From positions 4,774,001 to 4,838,000 of the forward strand of contig NC_065877.1 in the NCBI RefSeq assembly GCF_933775445.1: 64,000 nt of DNA, in the 5' to 3' direction. The position numbers and the translations under genes were made by a program. Positions within the stretch are counted from its first letter, which is position 1, and the number at the start of each line of letters is the position of its first letter. The notes under the pieces were generated by a model. That model was not told the DNA's origin and made no database searches. It was given only the letters and a program-made list of their open reading frames with translations. This DNA comes from Argentina anserina (taxonomy: Eukaryota; Streptophyta; Magnoliopsida; Rosales; Rosaceae). Shown here piece by piece: positions 34,839 to 48,647 of the stretch.

Positions 34839-36524
34839 ATGAAAATGGGTTTGAGCTCAAAGCGTCGTAAACGATGCACTGAAGATAGAATCAGTGAATT
34901 GCCAGATGCAATTCTTTGCCACATTCTGTCTTTCCTTTCAACAGTTGAGGCTGTGAAGACCAGTGTTTTATCGCATAGATGGGAGAATGTGTGGGCTTCT
35001 GTGCCCACTATTGATGTATGTGACTATGATCCAATAAAATTCGACTGTGATAGTTTTTCCATGTTTCTTGATGGTGTACTTTTTGCTCATGACTCCTCGA
35101 AAGTTCATCGGTTCCGTATTCTCTGTACTAAAATGGTGGATCCCCTTCTGCTTGATTATTGGGTTAGCACTGCCATTGGCTGTAATGTTGTTGAACTTGA
35201 TCTTGGTATTACTCCCATGGGTTCTGTGTACTCGTCACTTCCACCCCAGTGTTTCGAGTTGCCAGGAAGCCTTTTCACGCTGAAAAGTTTGGAGAAATTG
35301 AAGCTAAGCCTGCAATCTTTTACTACTATTACTCCTGAACCGAGTTGGTTCCCAAATCTGAAGTTTCTCCATGTTTCAGTCTCATTTGCTGGTTCTCACC
35401 TGATGGAGAACCTCTTTTCGTGCTGCCCTGTACTTGAAGAGTTGAACTTTGATGCAGAACCTGAAGATGATGATGATTCGGTTTTTAAAATTAACATATC
35501 TGCACCGAAGCTGAAAAGACTACACATAAATTTATTCCTGGATAGATATGATCTACAGATACTTGAATATGAGCACAAAGTTTATATCAATGCCAATGCT
35601 CCTAATCTTGAAAAGTTCACTTTTGACGGTAATCTTTTGGCAATCTATACCTCGGGCAATGCAAAATCCCTGAACGAAGCCAAGATTGATTGTGCGGATC
35701 TGCATGCGGTTCAAGACCTGGACTATCACTCTGATGCTGCTGATAATTTGCACAGGCTATTCACAGGAATTTTGAATGTTACAGACCTGTCAGTTTCAGC
35801 TCCAATTTTTGGGGTAAGTATGCTCTAACTGGTGCTTATAGATTATTTCCTTCAAGACAGTCAACTTTATGAACTAAAATGCTATATTGTGCTGGGAAAA
35901 ATGTTTATTTGTAATAGTTTTGAATGTTATTTTTTTGGTGAGTAATTACTTTTATGTTTAAATTTGTAAAGGATCCCCATATTGTACATCAGTATCATTT
36001 GCCTACATTTGTTAATCTGAAGCACTTGAAGCTACTTCTTCAAGCTTGCTGTTCTTGGCAACCATTGATTAGTTTTCTGAATGCATCGCCAAATCTGGAA
36101 TCTCTTGTCTTGAAAAAGGTAAGTGCACCTGTAGTTATACCAAATTAACTGTATTGATAAAGGAGAATTTTGAGATACATTAATTTGTCTCATCTGTGCT
36201 GGTCTTCAGAATCGTGATTGCTTATGTCGACACCATTCTGATGAATTACATCATGAATGGAATCCACCAGAGTTTGTGCCTGCTTGTTTGGTGTCACACT
36301 TGAAAAAAATTTGCATACGGGGGTACAAGGGGACGCCAGATCAGATGGAAGTGGCAGAATACTTGTTGAAGCATGGTGCAGTTTTGAACAAGGTAACAGT
36401 TCATCGGATTACCAAATGTATGTCTTCAAAAAAAGAGAAGAAATTATGGCAGGGATTAAAGAAGTTGCCAAGGGGTTCAAAGTCATGTCAAATTGCTTTT
36501 CCATGCCTCTCTGTTACAGCATAG
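34839..36524 (+). CDS. F-box/LRR protein with FBD domain, 3 exons
   Basis: Predicted CDS is join(34839..35813,35972..36118,36210..36524), 478 aa. Exons join in frame: GGG|GTAAGT, acceptor TTGTAAAG, AAG|GTAAGT, acceptor GGTCTTCAG. The F-box at about residues 15-55 (RISELPDAILCHILSFLS, TSVLSHRWENVW) binds SKP1 in an SCF ubiquitin ligase. The middle holds plant-type leucine-rich repeats (ELPGSLFTLKSLEKLKL, LFSCCPVLEELNFD, NLKHLKLLL, SPNLESLVL). Exon 3 has the C-terminal FBD (CLVSHLKKICIRGYKG, AEYLLKHGAVLNKV). The target is unknown. The start is the ATG at 34839; a second in-frame ATG follows at 34845. A 5'-UTR intron at 34581-34826 (CAG|GTATCT to TTTTACAG) is plausible. No defect is seen. Confidence 0.92.
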
Positions 36525-38459
36525 CCTTTTACTTGTCTGAGATCCATTTCGAAGCTGTGAAATGAATCCTTCTTTTGTAGATAAGACCATGAAGTGATTT
36601 AACTTGTGTGATTTTAACTCTTCTTATCTTCTTTCTTTTATCGTTAGCTTCTCAAACCTGATGAGGAATCTTTTAGACTATGTGCCTCAGGAGACTTTGG
36701 TACTGTTCACTGATATTTCCATCTCTGAAACTCAGTGTTGTAATTGCTAGCTATCATAGTTCTCCTATGCTGTCATCCATACTTATAGATAGTGTATATT
36801 CACAAAATGTCGAAATGGACATCCCAGTGCATCTATCAGATTCCCCAAAAAGCATCTGCTGGATCCTTGAATGCCAGGTTTTCTTCAGCTTCTGCGATCA
36901 TACCCTCTCTGCTTCACATCCTTTGCAGAATGGATGAGCATATATCATCCTGATATTCAAAAAATATGAGTAGAATTTGTAGATGTGAATCAACTCGTTC
37001 TAGTTAAAAGACAATTTCCAGGCATGTTCAGTGATTTCGACACGGTTCTACCGCATTTTCGTTGCTGTTTGCTGAATTTGGAGGAAGTATAATTAGAAGT
37101 GTTATGTTAGAGTTCTCCTTCCAGTAGGGTAGGCGCATCAACAAAACTAGCTCTATTGATTAGCTGCCAATAACCAAACAGCTACACCAGAAGAGCTTTT
37201 ATGGAACAATTATTCCCCACCTAAAAACAATTATAGTTTGTCGAAATCCAACCAACGATTCAATGAAAATGAATAGCACCATCAAACATTGTTAAAGCCT
37301 TAAACCTTCACAATCTGCATGGAAGAAACTAATCTACGTACTGTGTTTGTTTATCCAGTAAGTGAGTGTCCGATAGTCTCTGTGTGTTCAATTCTAGTTT
37401 GATTGTAATTGCTCATCCATTTCCAATGGAAACTTTGTTGTTACATATGCTACAGGAGTAATTTGAATCATAACTTGGGATTTCTATCTGATATTATCTC
37501 ATTGGTCTCTCATCAGGAAACTTGAATGCATCTATACTCTCTTAACTTTGACATCAAGGAGAACTAGTAATCATGTTCATTCTACCACATCACATATCTC
37601 ATTCATGGATTATGATGTCATTTCTTCTCATCGAAAAAAACATTGCAAAATATCCATATTTTCTGCATGTAACTTTGTTAGCCTTCGAACATAGAATTTG
37701 AAACAGGGAAATGCAGGAACTTTTCTTCCTTAAAACCACATAACAATAAGAAGACCGAGAGATTTTCTTTGAGACGATTCTACACTACTTTTACCGTATT
37801 TATTTCTCATTTTCGCCACATCTTACCATTTGTTAGACAATTGATGACACGGTGTTGGGAAAGGAAAACATCAGCTAGCTTGACAGTCATCGATCACCTA
37901 CTATCAATACTTCTAATCGGTCAGCAGTTGGTCAACCACTCAATATCAAACCTCTTGCAATTAACTTAATATTGCTAGTCTATTGTTCTTACTATCTCTT
38001 GATCCTTCAAACTATACTTTTCTAAACCTACACCACCTCCAAACTAAAATGATGATTTGTCTACATTATCATGCGAAACTTTCATTTTGTTACTTTGTGA
38101 CTCATTCCTTCGGTCGTGGACGTCGATCAAGGCCGCTCTGTGAGATCCTACTCCAAGTGATTTGCATTTTATGAGTTTGAATACTTTTTCTTTTACATCA
38201 AGTACCTCGGAAACAATGTCGGACGCGCAAAGCACTCCGCCCAATCTTTATTTAGCAATAGGTCAGATATTGTCTAGGATGTTAAACGAAGTGGGAGCGG
38301 ACTTGCCGTCAAACTGGTCACCAGAAGAATTTTGCCGACTGGTGATCGGCGACGACCAAATGCCTTAATTGCTCGTAAACAGAATATGGCATCAAATTTA
38401 CGATGGATATATTAGCTAGGGGTTTGACATTTGACAATAAGATTACTGATGTAGTTTAA
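36525..38459. other. 3' flank of the F-box gene and intergenic
   Basis: No recognised gene. A 68-codon ORF at 38162-38368 (ends LVIGDDQMP) has ordinary amino acid composition but no motif I recognise; it could be a stray exon or chance. Confidence 0.45.
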
Positions 38460-38823
38460 TTTTTTTTTTAGGGGAATGAAGGACTTCATTTGGCAATAGC
38501 CATGAATGGACACAATGACCAAACAGATGGAGTGACGTAACCACTCCAAATGTAAGCTAAACTAAGCTAAAAACGGCGTACAAACGCGCTTATTAAAAGA
38601 ACTAAAGTTCAAATTGAAAAAACAACTGAATCAAAGTTAAAGCATAAAAACTTTCTACCCCAAAACCAAGTCATGAAATCCTTCAACCAGATCAGGCCTA
38701 AGGCATCAATTGCGTACCCTACAGTGGAAAAAGGAAAGACAAGGTAAGGGAGAGAAATGATCTTTCCCCTTGAGGCCAAAAGCGGACCTAAACAACAAAA
38801 GAAAAGAGAATTGGAGCATGAAG

Positions 38824-40373
38824 TGATAGAAGCACTTTGTGCGACGTTCTTAACATGTTTTTACCTCAATTTGTACTTTGCTTAGCCTTTATTGTTGTAC
38901 TGTTGAGTCATTGAGTCGTAGTAAGAGTCTTGAGCAGTATTGGATGCATTTTTATGCTTACATGAGTTAAAACGCATAATTGGTTTAGAGTCCTAGTTTG
39001 ACTAGGAATCCTTGTTAGGTTTTGAAACTAATTATCTCTTACTTATGATTTTATTTTCTTATTTTCAGATTGGATTGAAGAGATAATTAAAGAAAAAAAG
39101 ATGGAGCCAAGTCATGCAACAATTAAATAGAAGATGATCATTAAAGGCATAAAGCATGGCATGTTTTAGGGATTAAAGCATGGCATGTTTTAGAGATTAA
39201 AGCATGGCATGTTTTAGGGAATAAAACTTTCCATGTTTTAAGGGATTAAAGCATGGCATTATTATAGGAAGAAAGAAGCAATTTCAAACCCTCCATCTTT
39301 CCTCTATATATACATGGTTTCACCTCTCAAATATGATCACTTCTCATTTGCATTCAAGAGCCAAAACTCTACCAAAATACTACCTCAAACATCTTTCATC
39401 AAAACAACAATCCATCCTCCCCCATATAGCAATTCCATCTCCACCGAAATCACTATTGAAGACACACTTCCAAGGTTCATACAACGTGTGATTCTCGCAA
39501 CTCTTCTCCGTGGGTTTGTTTGTTTTTGATTTTTTACAATACTTTGTCTATGAAGATTGTAGTATGATGTTTGTGTGTGATTATTGTTTTGTATTAAGAA
39601 TCGAAATTTTCAGATTGTTTTATTGGATTTTTGGATCTTTGCCGAATTGATGGTTTTCTATAATTAATGAGTTTGTATTTCTATTGTTGTGTTCTAATCA
39701 TCTTTCTCATAATTTTAGATAATTTTCAGATATGTGCATATGAATTTAGTGCTTGGATGCATTCCCTAAGATTGTGTTTGAGTGCTAGATTCATCAACCA
39801 TATTGACACAAATTGAATCATGCCCTAAGTAGGTTCGATTTGTGTTGATTAAAAGTGGTAAAAATTCTGGAAATTTGCATGTGAAACCATGGTGGGTGAC
39901 GCCATACATGAAACATGTCTCCAACAAAGATTTGGTGCTTAAATGTAATCTTGTTTGATTTCTACTCTAAGTGTTATTGAATTCGATTGCATGCAAATTT
40001 AGATTAGGCCCTAAGTCAATCTAAATGTTAATTGAAATCTTGCACGATTAGATGATCCCCTAAGGCTCTAATTGTATTGGTGTCTAAAAAGTATGTAATT
40101 GGTCGAATTAGAATACATGATAGGTTCAAACTTGTAATTATGTGGTGTAATGGTAAATTTGGTTTAAGTTTGTTAAAGATAAGTCGATCATGTAAATAAT
40201 AATTTAGGTTTTATTTTAGTAGTTAATAATCAATCTCAAACCCCCATTATTTGTTAACACTAAAAGTTTAGAGTTCCCTTCAATTCCCCGGAAAGAACGA
40301 TCTCTGCTTATTCTATACTAACAATGATGTTTTACAGGATTTATTATAGACGTTTTAATAAAACGCTCTATCA
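38824..40373 (+). mobile_element. Solo LTR of another family with exact target duplication
   Basis: 1550 bp starting TGATAGAAGC and ending CGCTCTATCA, so the ends form a 7-bp inverted repeat TGATAGA/TCTATCA. TGAAG flanks both sides (38819-38823 and 40374-40378). It has a TATA box (TCTATATATACAT near 39303) and a tail with GGAAAGAACGATCTC near 40291, reminiscent of the 14395-15599 solo LTR but not alignable by eye over its length. Non-coding. Confidence 0.88.
39150..39262. repeat. Tandem repeat of about 24 bp, about 5 units, in the solo LTR
   Basis: GCATGGCATGTTTTAGGGAT with TAAA spacers repeats at 39156, 39178, 39202 and onward, with degenerate outer units. It lies about 50 bp upstream of the TATA box, an enhancer-like position. 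Confidence 0.8.
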
Positions 40374-40850
40374 TGAAGCCCAGCCCAAACAAACTGAGGC
40401 CCAATACCCCAAACTTCCCTCTCCGATTGTAGATTCGGCCAACTCCGACCACAAGGGTTCTCAGCCACCTCAATATGGTGGCTTGCCCTGCTTGGGGGCC
40501 ATGGAGACCTTCCGCTGACCCTCAGACAAATATCGTTGAAACAAGAAGAGAGTAGATCAGCAAACTCAACTACTGATGTTGCCGTTACCAACTGCTGAAC
40601 CATGAGGATAAGCATTTGGAGAACAAAAGCTCTAAAATATATATCCAATTCGTTGATCGGGATGTTAACAACAAATTCATAAAGTTTAGAACTAACTCGT
40701 ACGATGGTGAGTTTAATGTTTAGTTATCGTATTCAAAACTTGACGGTGAATCTTGATATTTCTGATGTCTGGTGTGTTGAGAACATATAATTTCCCTTAT
40801 AAAACATGTTCATATCATGTAAACCAAAATTTCTGATAAATATTGATTCA

Positions 40851-41033
40851 TGGTGCAGGATGAATAAATGTGTCTTTATTGAATGTATATGGGCATATAT
40901 ATAGGCATTACATAACCATAATTTCGTAGAATTTAGGGTCCTAATCTATTACAGAGATGCGAATCTACCTCTAATAGGAAACCTAATAGAGCTAAGACAC
41001 ACACAAGGGTAGAATAATAATTCTCCCAGAACA
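40851..41033 (-). repeat. 3' LTR of the minus-strand Copia element
   Basis: 183 bp; shares with 49372-49555 the blocks TGTGTCTTTATTGAATG and GCTAAGACACAC. Inward of it, near 41200, is a CTCCCCCTGAAC polypurine-type tract on the opposite strand. Confidence 0.82.
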
Positions 41034-44000
41034 CTCTCCCTTGTGTCGCATGCCTAGGTTGCATGGTACACATATCGTTGCCACGGTAAAAACCTTGTCA
41101 AGCAAAATAAAAACCTCTTGGGTGAAAAACAAAAACTTGATCGAAGGGAAAAACAACACAACATACTGTCTACATTTGATAGCATCATGTGAGGTATACT
41201 CCCCCTGAACCCTACGAAACAACTACCCCTGATTAGTGTCATAATCATGGAGTACAAAGAACAACGTATATAACATTCATTACATGTTTCTCAAAAGTCG
41301 TCTTGGGCTAATGATTAACTATTAATCTAGCCACACATCCTTATATCATATATGTTATACTTAGCCAAAGTTATATCTTAGGAAACATGATTGCATAACA
41401 ACTCAAAACAAGAATTTGCAATGAAAATCAGATTCTCAGGTAGAATGACTTTCACTCACTCAAACGGCCATAACGTCTTCATTACAATAGGTATTAGTGA
41501 ACCATAAAATGTTCTGGGAAGTAGACACTCATGGCTTTCCAATGATATAAAGTTCACAACCCAATTCAACCAGAGCAGTTCACAGTGCTCTATCGAAATT
41601 GACTGACTTGAAAATTTCCAAGCATAATTGTCATATTTTGCTAAAACAGCCATAACTCACTCAATACGATAGATATAATCGAATGGTTGTCGTCCTTGGA
41701 AACTAGACACATAGAATTTTCCAACGGTACTAAATTCACTATATTTCATTGTGTGAGTTGTCATGTAGGTCTCGTTGACGTTGACCTACAAAACTGGATA
41801 GATTCTGATTTGTCACATTCAATGTGCTTTCACAAAGGAATGGGGGAATAAACCATTGAAGGACTTATTTTGGTCCGAGACAGAACCGTATGCATCCTTT
41901 ACCCTGCCAATGTCGACTGCTACACCAATGCGTATGTTGATGTTGCTAGAGCTGCTGGCGGCCTTGGTGTGGATGGATTTGTGTTGGTTCACTAAGTGTA
42001 GAATTAAACCCATGTCAAAAGAACAATTCAAGTCTAATGACGATGCATATGCGCATTATTAATCACATCATGATGAAAGCAATAGTGTCCCAACAACACT
42101 TACATATATGAATCTATAACTCATTGAATCTCTTCATCATCTTAACTAAGACGAAATAGAGAGTCCAAAATTGGTTTTCATATGAACACGTATGGGTATA
42201 AGTTCTTGCAACTGATTGTACTACGTTCTCTCGAACGTCGCAATCTGACTGCATAAGCTCTCTGTAGTCTGGAGGCATTTAATTAACTAATTAAGGTCAT
42301 TCAGACACTTTCATATCTGTGTCAAGATCCCTTTACAGATATGCAATGATCACTACATATGCTGCAAACCAGTTTTCATGGACACTACTACTAATTAAGT
42401 AGCGGAAAGCAATTATGTCCATTACGAGAGAATATAACTCATCGTAGTCAATACTAGGATAATGAGACAATTTTGGCGCCATAAGTCCTTAAAATATCAC
42501 ATGACTTCATCTTTCTCATTACACTTGCGAACAATGACTAACATAACAAGTCTAGTTCAACCTGTATTGATTCTTTCCACTTCGGTCAAGTTACTCATTA
42601 TTGATACTTTACAACGGAATAAGAGTATAAGCGAATACATCATCAATCATGGGAGACCAATCTATTAAACATGCGCGCGCGTATACGATCAATTGAGAGA
42701 TTTTTTTTGTTCTCTAAATATCAACAAAAAGAGTCTGTAGCGTCCCACATAAACTTAGTTGATAGACATGTTCAAAGAATATCTCTTGCTAATGGGCAAA
42801 AAATTTGTGCCTTCGCACCTCGCTTCTTTCTGGTTTTTTATTCCAGAGAATAATGGTCTCCCCATCATCTACGTACGAGCCAACACTGAAGCTATGACCC
42901 TTACTAATCCATCTTTGTGTTTGCCTCTCTTGTTTTGTTGTGCAATACCACAGGCGTTGACAACATCACAACGTACGACGGTGCCATCGCCGACTGCTTT
43001 CCCACTGTTAGAGATGGTGCCAACTGTGCTAGGACTATGTCATATGAAATTCTCCTATATTTTGAGAGTTCCAACCTTACCGGCACATCACAACATTTAT
43101 GTGTGATCTCGTCACTTTCGCAATATCGGTAAAGTCATTGAGCATCGAATCTTTGACTTTCTGGAGGACGATAATGCATTGCACTTCTTGCTAACTTAGA
43201 GTAGTATGGGATCTTAATGAGACATAGTGTCATACCACGTCAATTTCTGGCATTAAAACCGGAATGGGAGCATTTCATATCGCCCCCCTAACGACAGGAA
43301 GTATGCCTCATCAAAGTGACCGTTTGCGGATATCGCAGGATAGAGATCTATGGTTGTAGATTGAAAATAGCAGACAAGTGTTGGTGATTCATAACCAACA
43401 AATTACTTAAGCATTTCAAGTAGACCCATTGAGATTACTACAATAGAGGCACATAAATAACTTAACCAAATAGACATTAGTGACAAAAATGTTGGGATCG
43501 TATCCAGTAACCATATGGTACATACTAAACGCTTGGCAAGTTATGAATCAGAAATGAATAAGTGTCGCTGTATGCAACATCATTACATATCTCCATGCAA
43601 AGACCAGTAGGTTAGTACCCATAACCCAGGCCGAGCCTCTGCTAGATCGTTATGTGAATGAATATGAGGAATTATATGTTCAACGACGATCCAGTAGATC
43701 TGCAAAGTATATATGCAAAACGAAATCATCAAAGGTCTTGGAGGTGAACTCTCTAACGGTATCCAATTGAAAAGATTAGAGTAGATGAGAATGGTGGTGA
43801 GCCCGTGATATGATGATCATAGATAAAACTTAGCAAATGCAACATTCCTTGTGGATAGTAAAACGACGTGTGACCAACGTGTCGATGCTCTTGACCTATA
43901 CCATAATAATACTGAAAATGTCCCCATTTGGTTGGATAGGGTCCACTAATGTCACCTTAAATACGTTGTAAGAATGGAATGTTCTCTGTTGGAGTATTTA

Positions 44001-45615
44001 CAAATGAAGGACTTCCTTGAAATTTAGCAAGAGAATAAGCTTGCAAAATGAGCGATGGGCATAAGAGATTGTTATGGAGGCATTAGAAAACACGGGAGAC
44101 ATCACAAGTTCATGTGAAGGAGAGGATGTTACCACCGACGGCATGAATGCCGTGGAGCTGCCGAGAAGGGTGGGCTCGGCCTCACCGTGCATGGCACATA
44201 TAGGCACAGCCTCACCGTGTGGAGCACGGGTGAGGTGGTCCTCCAATCGCTTCCGTGACTTGAAAAATAGATGACCATGTCAATTCTTAATAATTCAAAT
44301 CATCATATCACGTCCAAGGTGCCCGAGACAAGCATGCCAAAGCATATAAGAGTCTGAATCACAAAAGTTGTGTTCAACCACATATGATTCAAAAATTCGA
44401 ATGGAAGTAAGATACAAACCATTCCCGAGACTCATCATCTTTTCTAAGATGCGGCGCTAGCCTGCTTTCTCAGAGGTAACACAAAGATATTCCTCTCAAT
44501 TCTCAACACAAGCATTAAGATGAAAATGTTTCATTGGCATATATGGCCTTTTAAAACTTAGTAAGACACGAAGATATAATACACAATCTCCGCACAAGAT
44601 TTGTAAAACAACTACTTGCGCCGTAGGACAGTGTGGGGGTTACGCAATTAGCAAGACACTTGACATTTCCAGGAGACTTCACCATATAAAATTAAGAGAG
44701 TCAACGTCAGAACATTTCTAGACAATACATCGTAGGATATTGTAAGAAAGGGGATCGAAACAAAAGGAAAATCTCATTAAGTGTATCACATGACAATATG
44801 ACTACATTCTTCAAATTAAGAGTTGGAAAAACAAAGTATTGGAACAATTGAATACCAAACAGTTAGGGTGGTAAAAATCATCCAATTGGTGCGGGTGGTC
44901 ACCAATAATAATGAAATCGTTTGAGCTATGAAACGACTTGGAGAAAACTAGAAAATCATGTCAACATAACTCAAAACCAAATTAGACTTTGGCGGGAAAA
45001 TACTTCAACAAAGAATGTTGGAAATATACCGAAAAAACAATGAGAAAACGACGAAGAATCACCGAAAAACTGATGGTTCCGTTGATTGGAAAATCGGCCG
45101 CCAGTGGCCGAAATCTAATCGGTTAGGAGGCCGGACTTCATATCCGACTCAAAACATCGGCATGAACTGGGCAATGCTGCCGAAAACTCCAGAAATGAAC
45201 TGAATGTGGCCAAAATGGCCAGAAACGTGCCGAAAATGCCAGAGATCATAACGATGTCAAATTTTGACATTCAGAGGTTCGTTTTTCAAATGTTAAGTGC
45301 CAAATTCACAATGTAGTACTATTGGGGTCTCATGTAACCCAAAAGCGGTCAATTTAAGAACCATAACGAGTTGTAAACGTTGACCATCATGCTAAGTGTA
45401 AGATAAATAAAATTCTCAAAGAGATCGACTTGTGAAAAAGAAATTGAGAAATTTTATTAAATGCTAATCTTTAATACATCACACACGAACTTTTAATTCC
45501 AAAATCAAAAGACAATTACAAAGTCAATGAAAATAACAATGGCGGTCGGCCATAACTTGAAATCATAAAGCGAAAATAAGCCTAAAACGACTAATTAAAG
45601 TCTGGAGGTCCATTA
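41034..45615 (-). pseudogene. Copia pol remnant, heavily decayed
   Basis: Minus-strand pieces recognisable as Copia pol: GHFDEAYFLSLGG near 43270-43320 (region between integrase and reverse transcriptase), PMIDDVFAYTLIPL near 42600-42655, and a reverse transcriptase stretch near 42180-42470 with DYDEL, FRY and the end of the CLQTTES..ERT segment. Stops occur every few codons and no YVDD active site is readable. The rest of the interval is non-coding, including two diverged copies of a roughly 190-bp unit at 41455-41800 (GCCATAACGTCTTC and GCCATAACTCACTC). Confidence 0.6.
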
Positions 45616-47660
45616 TGTAACGACCCCAAAATTTCAAGCTTAAAAACTCAAAATTTAAAAGTCGTTAAACACTAAACAATTTCAATGAAATCGAAATCAT
45701 TTAAAATGCACAGCGGATCATTACTGAGTTCTCAATACAACTCAGAAAACCAATTATTAGAAACCAAATTTATAATTCAACATTACATAAGATGGAAATG
45801 TAATAATCTTCACAATCTCTCACAAAACTCACAAATAAATCCACACCAATTCTCACACACAAATCCACACTAGAAACCTCACCACAGGCAGGACACGAAC
45901 AACTTCGAGTCTCCGGAGTCGTCACTCAATCTCCACTAATCAACACCTGCGGAATTATCCCTTACACCATCGAATTGGTGCACCAGGATTGTAAACACAA
46001 ACCCGGTAAGCTTATAGCTCGTATGAGTCAACTGAAAATATAACTCGCATATCAAAATATACGAAAATCTACAATTCAACAAATATAAATGCACTCATGA
46101 GTTAATGGATGGCCCATCTGGTTGTCCCAAAAACATATGAAAAGAAAATGCTCATGAGAAATCGGGAACCCTTCTGGTTACCCAAATACATTTATAATAC
46201 GGGTACTAATGAACGCCGGTACACATCTGTTACCCCTCACGTAGTACACCGCCGATATTGGGCCACCACCCGCTACCCAACATCCAAAACAATATGAGTA
46301 CTCATGAGCCGATAACCACCCGTTACCTCACATGCAGTACTCCGGCAGACAGACTAGAGCTCTAACTGTATCGTAACTTTCGCCCGGCCAAAGGCTAGGT
46401 TTCGACTTGCCAAACACGTACAATAATCTCACATCATATTGTACAAAAATCAAGTCCGAAGACAAATCAACATTTTAACAATCTCCACATCATATTGCAA
46501 AATAAAGTTAAATTTACCGTACGTAAATCACTTTTAGATTTACCACACGTAAAAATAAATTACAAAATTACCCTTCGGAAACACTGTTTCACACGCCACC
46601 GCACGTGGCGGCGCGTGGGGTACACACGCCGCTCGCCGGCAACCGCGCGTGGGGCCCACGCGCCTACTCCGGCACCGGAGCGTATCACGCCACCTCCGCC
46701 CCAAAACTCTTCCCGTCCTCCTCCTCTTCCTTCCCACGATCTCAGACCCCTCCTAAACTAACCCACGCACCCCCACGCGCCGCCTCTTGGCGGCGGTAAC
46801 CCTCTCCTCCATCCTCCTCCGATTTTTCCACAATTCAATCCAAAATTCTCCCAAATCAATCCCAAACATCAAACAATCACACACAACAATTCAATTACAT
46901 CAATTTTTACCTAAATCGAACTGCAGAACTTCGATTTGTTGTCGGTGATGCGTGAGAAGGCGGCGACGTCGATTCGAGCAGCGGCGAGTTTGAGGGTTGT
47001 TGCGGAGATCACACGGTGCTCCAGGGACCGGTTGTGAGGAACACGACGGCTTGGAGGCGGAGATCGCGACGTGATGCAGAGGAAGGCTCGGGGAGAGAGA
47101 GGAGGCTCTCGGCGGCGAGACAGAGCGGCGCGAGCTCGGGGTTTGGTGCGGAGGGCCTCGCGATGCTGTAGAGAGCGGCGGTGCACGACACGGCGGCCCA
47201 GGGAGGCAGATCGCACGGAGGCGATTTTCTGAGGTGAAGGAGAGAGTTTTCGGGGAGAGAGAAGAGAGGGAGGCGGAGAGAGTGAGGAGAGAAAGAGAGT
47301 TTCCAATTTTGGAAATCCTAACTGATAAAAATCTCTTTATATACTAGTTTCCAAAATCGGAAATAACTTCTATCGTTAATAACTTTTACGTACAACGTCT
47401 GATTAGAACGTGTCACATATCCACGAACTCGTATCGACGAGCCCAACAACGTTCGTGAAGAAAGTTTTCACAACAGAGCGACAGAATAAAAGTCGATATA
47501 TATGTTGCGGAAAAGTAACGTTTTTCTAATTAAACGTTCCGAGAGCGTTTCCGTTTCTGTTTCGTAAGGTCGCAACCAATCAAATTCTTTTTAATTAAAT
47601 TTCACAACTTAAAAGAATTCAAATCAAACTAAATATTGTTTGAAATTTAGGGTTATTACA
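45616..47660 (-). mobile_element. Inverted solo LTR of the main family, exact target duplication
   Basis: 2045 bp, TGTAACGACCCC to GGGTTATTACA as read on the plus strand, flanked by CATTA at 45611-45615 and 47661-47665. It carries the GC-rich block near 46595-46800 and the conserved U3 core near 47401-47460. It is nested in the minus-strand Copia element between gag and pol. Confidence 0.95.
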
Positions 47661-47699
47661 CATTATATGGGCCTGAGGCTTAGCCTTGGACGCAAGGGG

Positions 47700-48647
47700 C
47701 TCTGGCTTCATGGAGATGCGGTGAGTCTCGATCTCAGGTTTTTCATCAACATGGTTCGATTCGGGTTGTAGAAACTTCTTGTAGGCGGAGTATGCCTTAA
47801 TCATCTCCTTGCTAGCTCAACAATCGTGATTAAAATGCTTGAAGCAATCGTGATTAAACTGCTTGAAGGAGCCACATTTGAAGCATGGAGACTTATCATT
47901 TCCGGAACTGGAGCCATGAGGAGGCACACGGCCTCCTTGAGGTTTGGGACGGGGACGGCCTCCTTGAGGTTTAGGACGGGGACAGCCTCCCTCTGAGGGT
48001 GTGGCACCACCTCTATCATGGGTTCAAAAGTTGGACTTGGGCCGAGAACGGCCTGGTTGCCTCCCACCATGAGAATTATTGCTTTGTTGCTAGCATGGAG
48101 CGTTCCTGGATTTATTATTTTGCTTAGAAGTTTTCCCATAGTTAGAATGTGGCATATAAATCTTTTTAGTGCCAACGGGTGTATTGTTATTATTGAGGAG
48201 GATCTCATAATGCCTTTCTTTCTTTTCCAAGAGTGCCACTACGTCGGCGAAAGTCCGAATCTTCCCTTCCTCTCCATGAGTGTGGTACATATGAGCTTGA
48301 ACCTCATAGTTGATTGGAAACGTGTCCAATGTCTTATTGAGAAGATCTAGGTTGGTCTTGATGACACCAACGGTGCCAAGGTCGGATTGCAGGCATAACA
48401 TATCCTAATTGATGTACCGCAAACAAAGTTTGTCCTATAATTCTTTAGAATCTTTTACGTTCAAGTATTGCCTCTTGAAGATGAGAGCTTGAGTCTTGGT
48501 CATAGATGGGAAAATAGCAGGAGGGTCGGCAAACATGCCTTAAATCCCTTGGCTCTCAAAATCGAGCTCCATGTCGAAAACCCAGCAATGGTATTCCTTG
48601 CCTTCAAGATCAAGAAGGCCAAACTCCGGTCGTGATGGCGACGACAT
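47700..48647 (-). pseudogene. Copia gag, disrupted
   Basis: From an ATG at 48647-48645 the minus strand reads MSSPSRPEFGLLDLEGKEY, a Copia gag start. It then has stops in the next 250 bp (for example after ESQGI and before DMLCLQSDLG). It continues open at 48401-48090 with LDTFPINYEVQAHMYHTHG and ADVVALLEKKERHYEILL, and ends in a degenerate zinc-knuckle region (PCFKCGSFKQFNHDC near 47860-47890). It is nonfunctional. Confidence 0.75.

Larger units (their letters stand above)
38460..40650 (-). mobile_element. LINE-like retroelement 3' end, split by a solo LTR
   Basis: Read on the minus strand, sequence from about 40650 through 40374 joins across the solo LTR to 38823-38472 and ends in GAAGTCCTTCATTCCCCT plus an A run (T run at 38461-38470 on the plus strand). 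A poly(A) end and lack of LTRs indicate target-primed retrotransposition. The upstream portion includes a 97-codon frame at 40355-40648. No reverse transcriptase is visible, so it is 5'-truncated. The upstream limit is approximate. Confidence 0.5.

Noticed and set aside
42759..43132. Plus-strand ORFs with ordinary composition as a captured gene
   Set aside because: The minus strand of this interval continues the Copia integrase-to-reverse-transcriptase linker, so the plus frames are likely its shadow.
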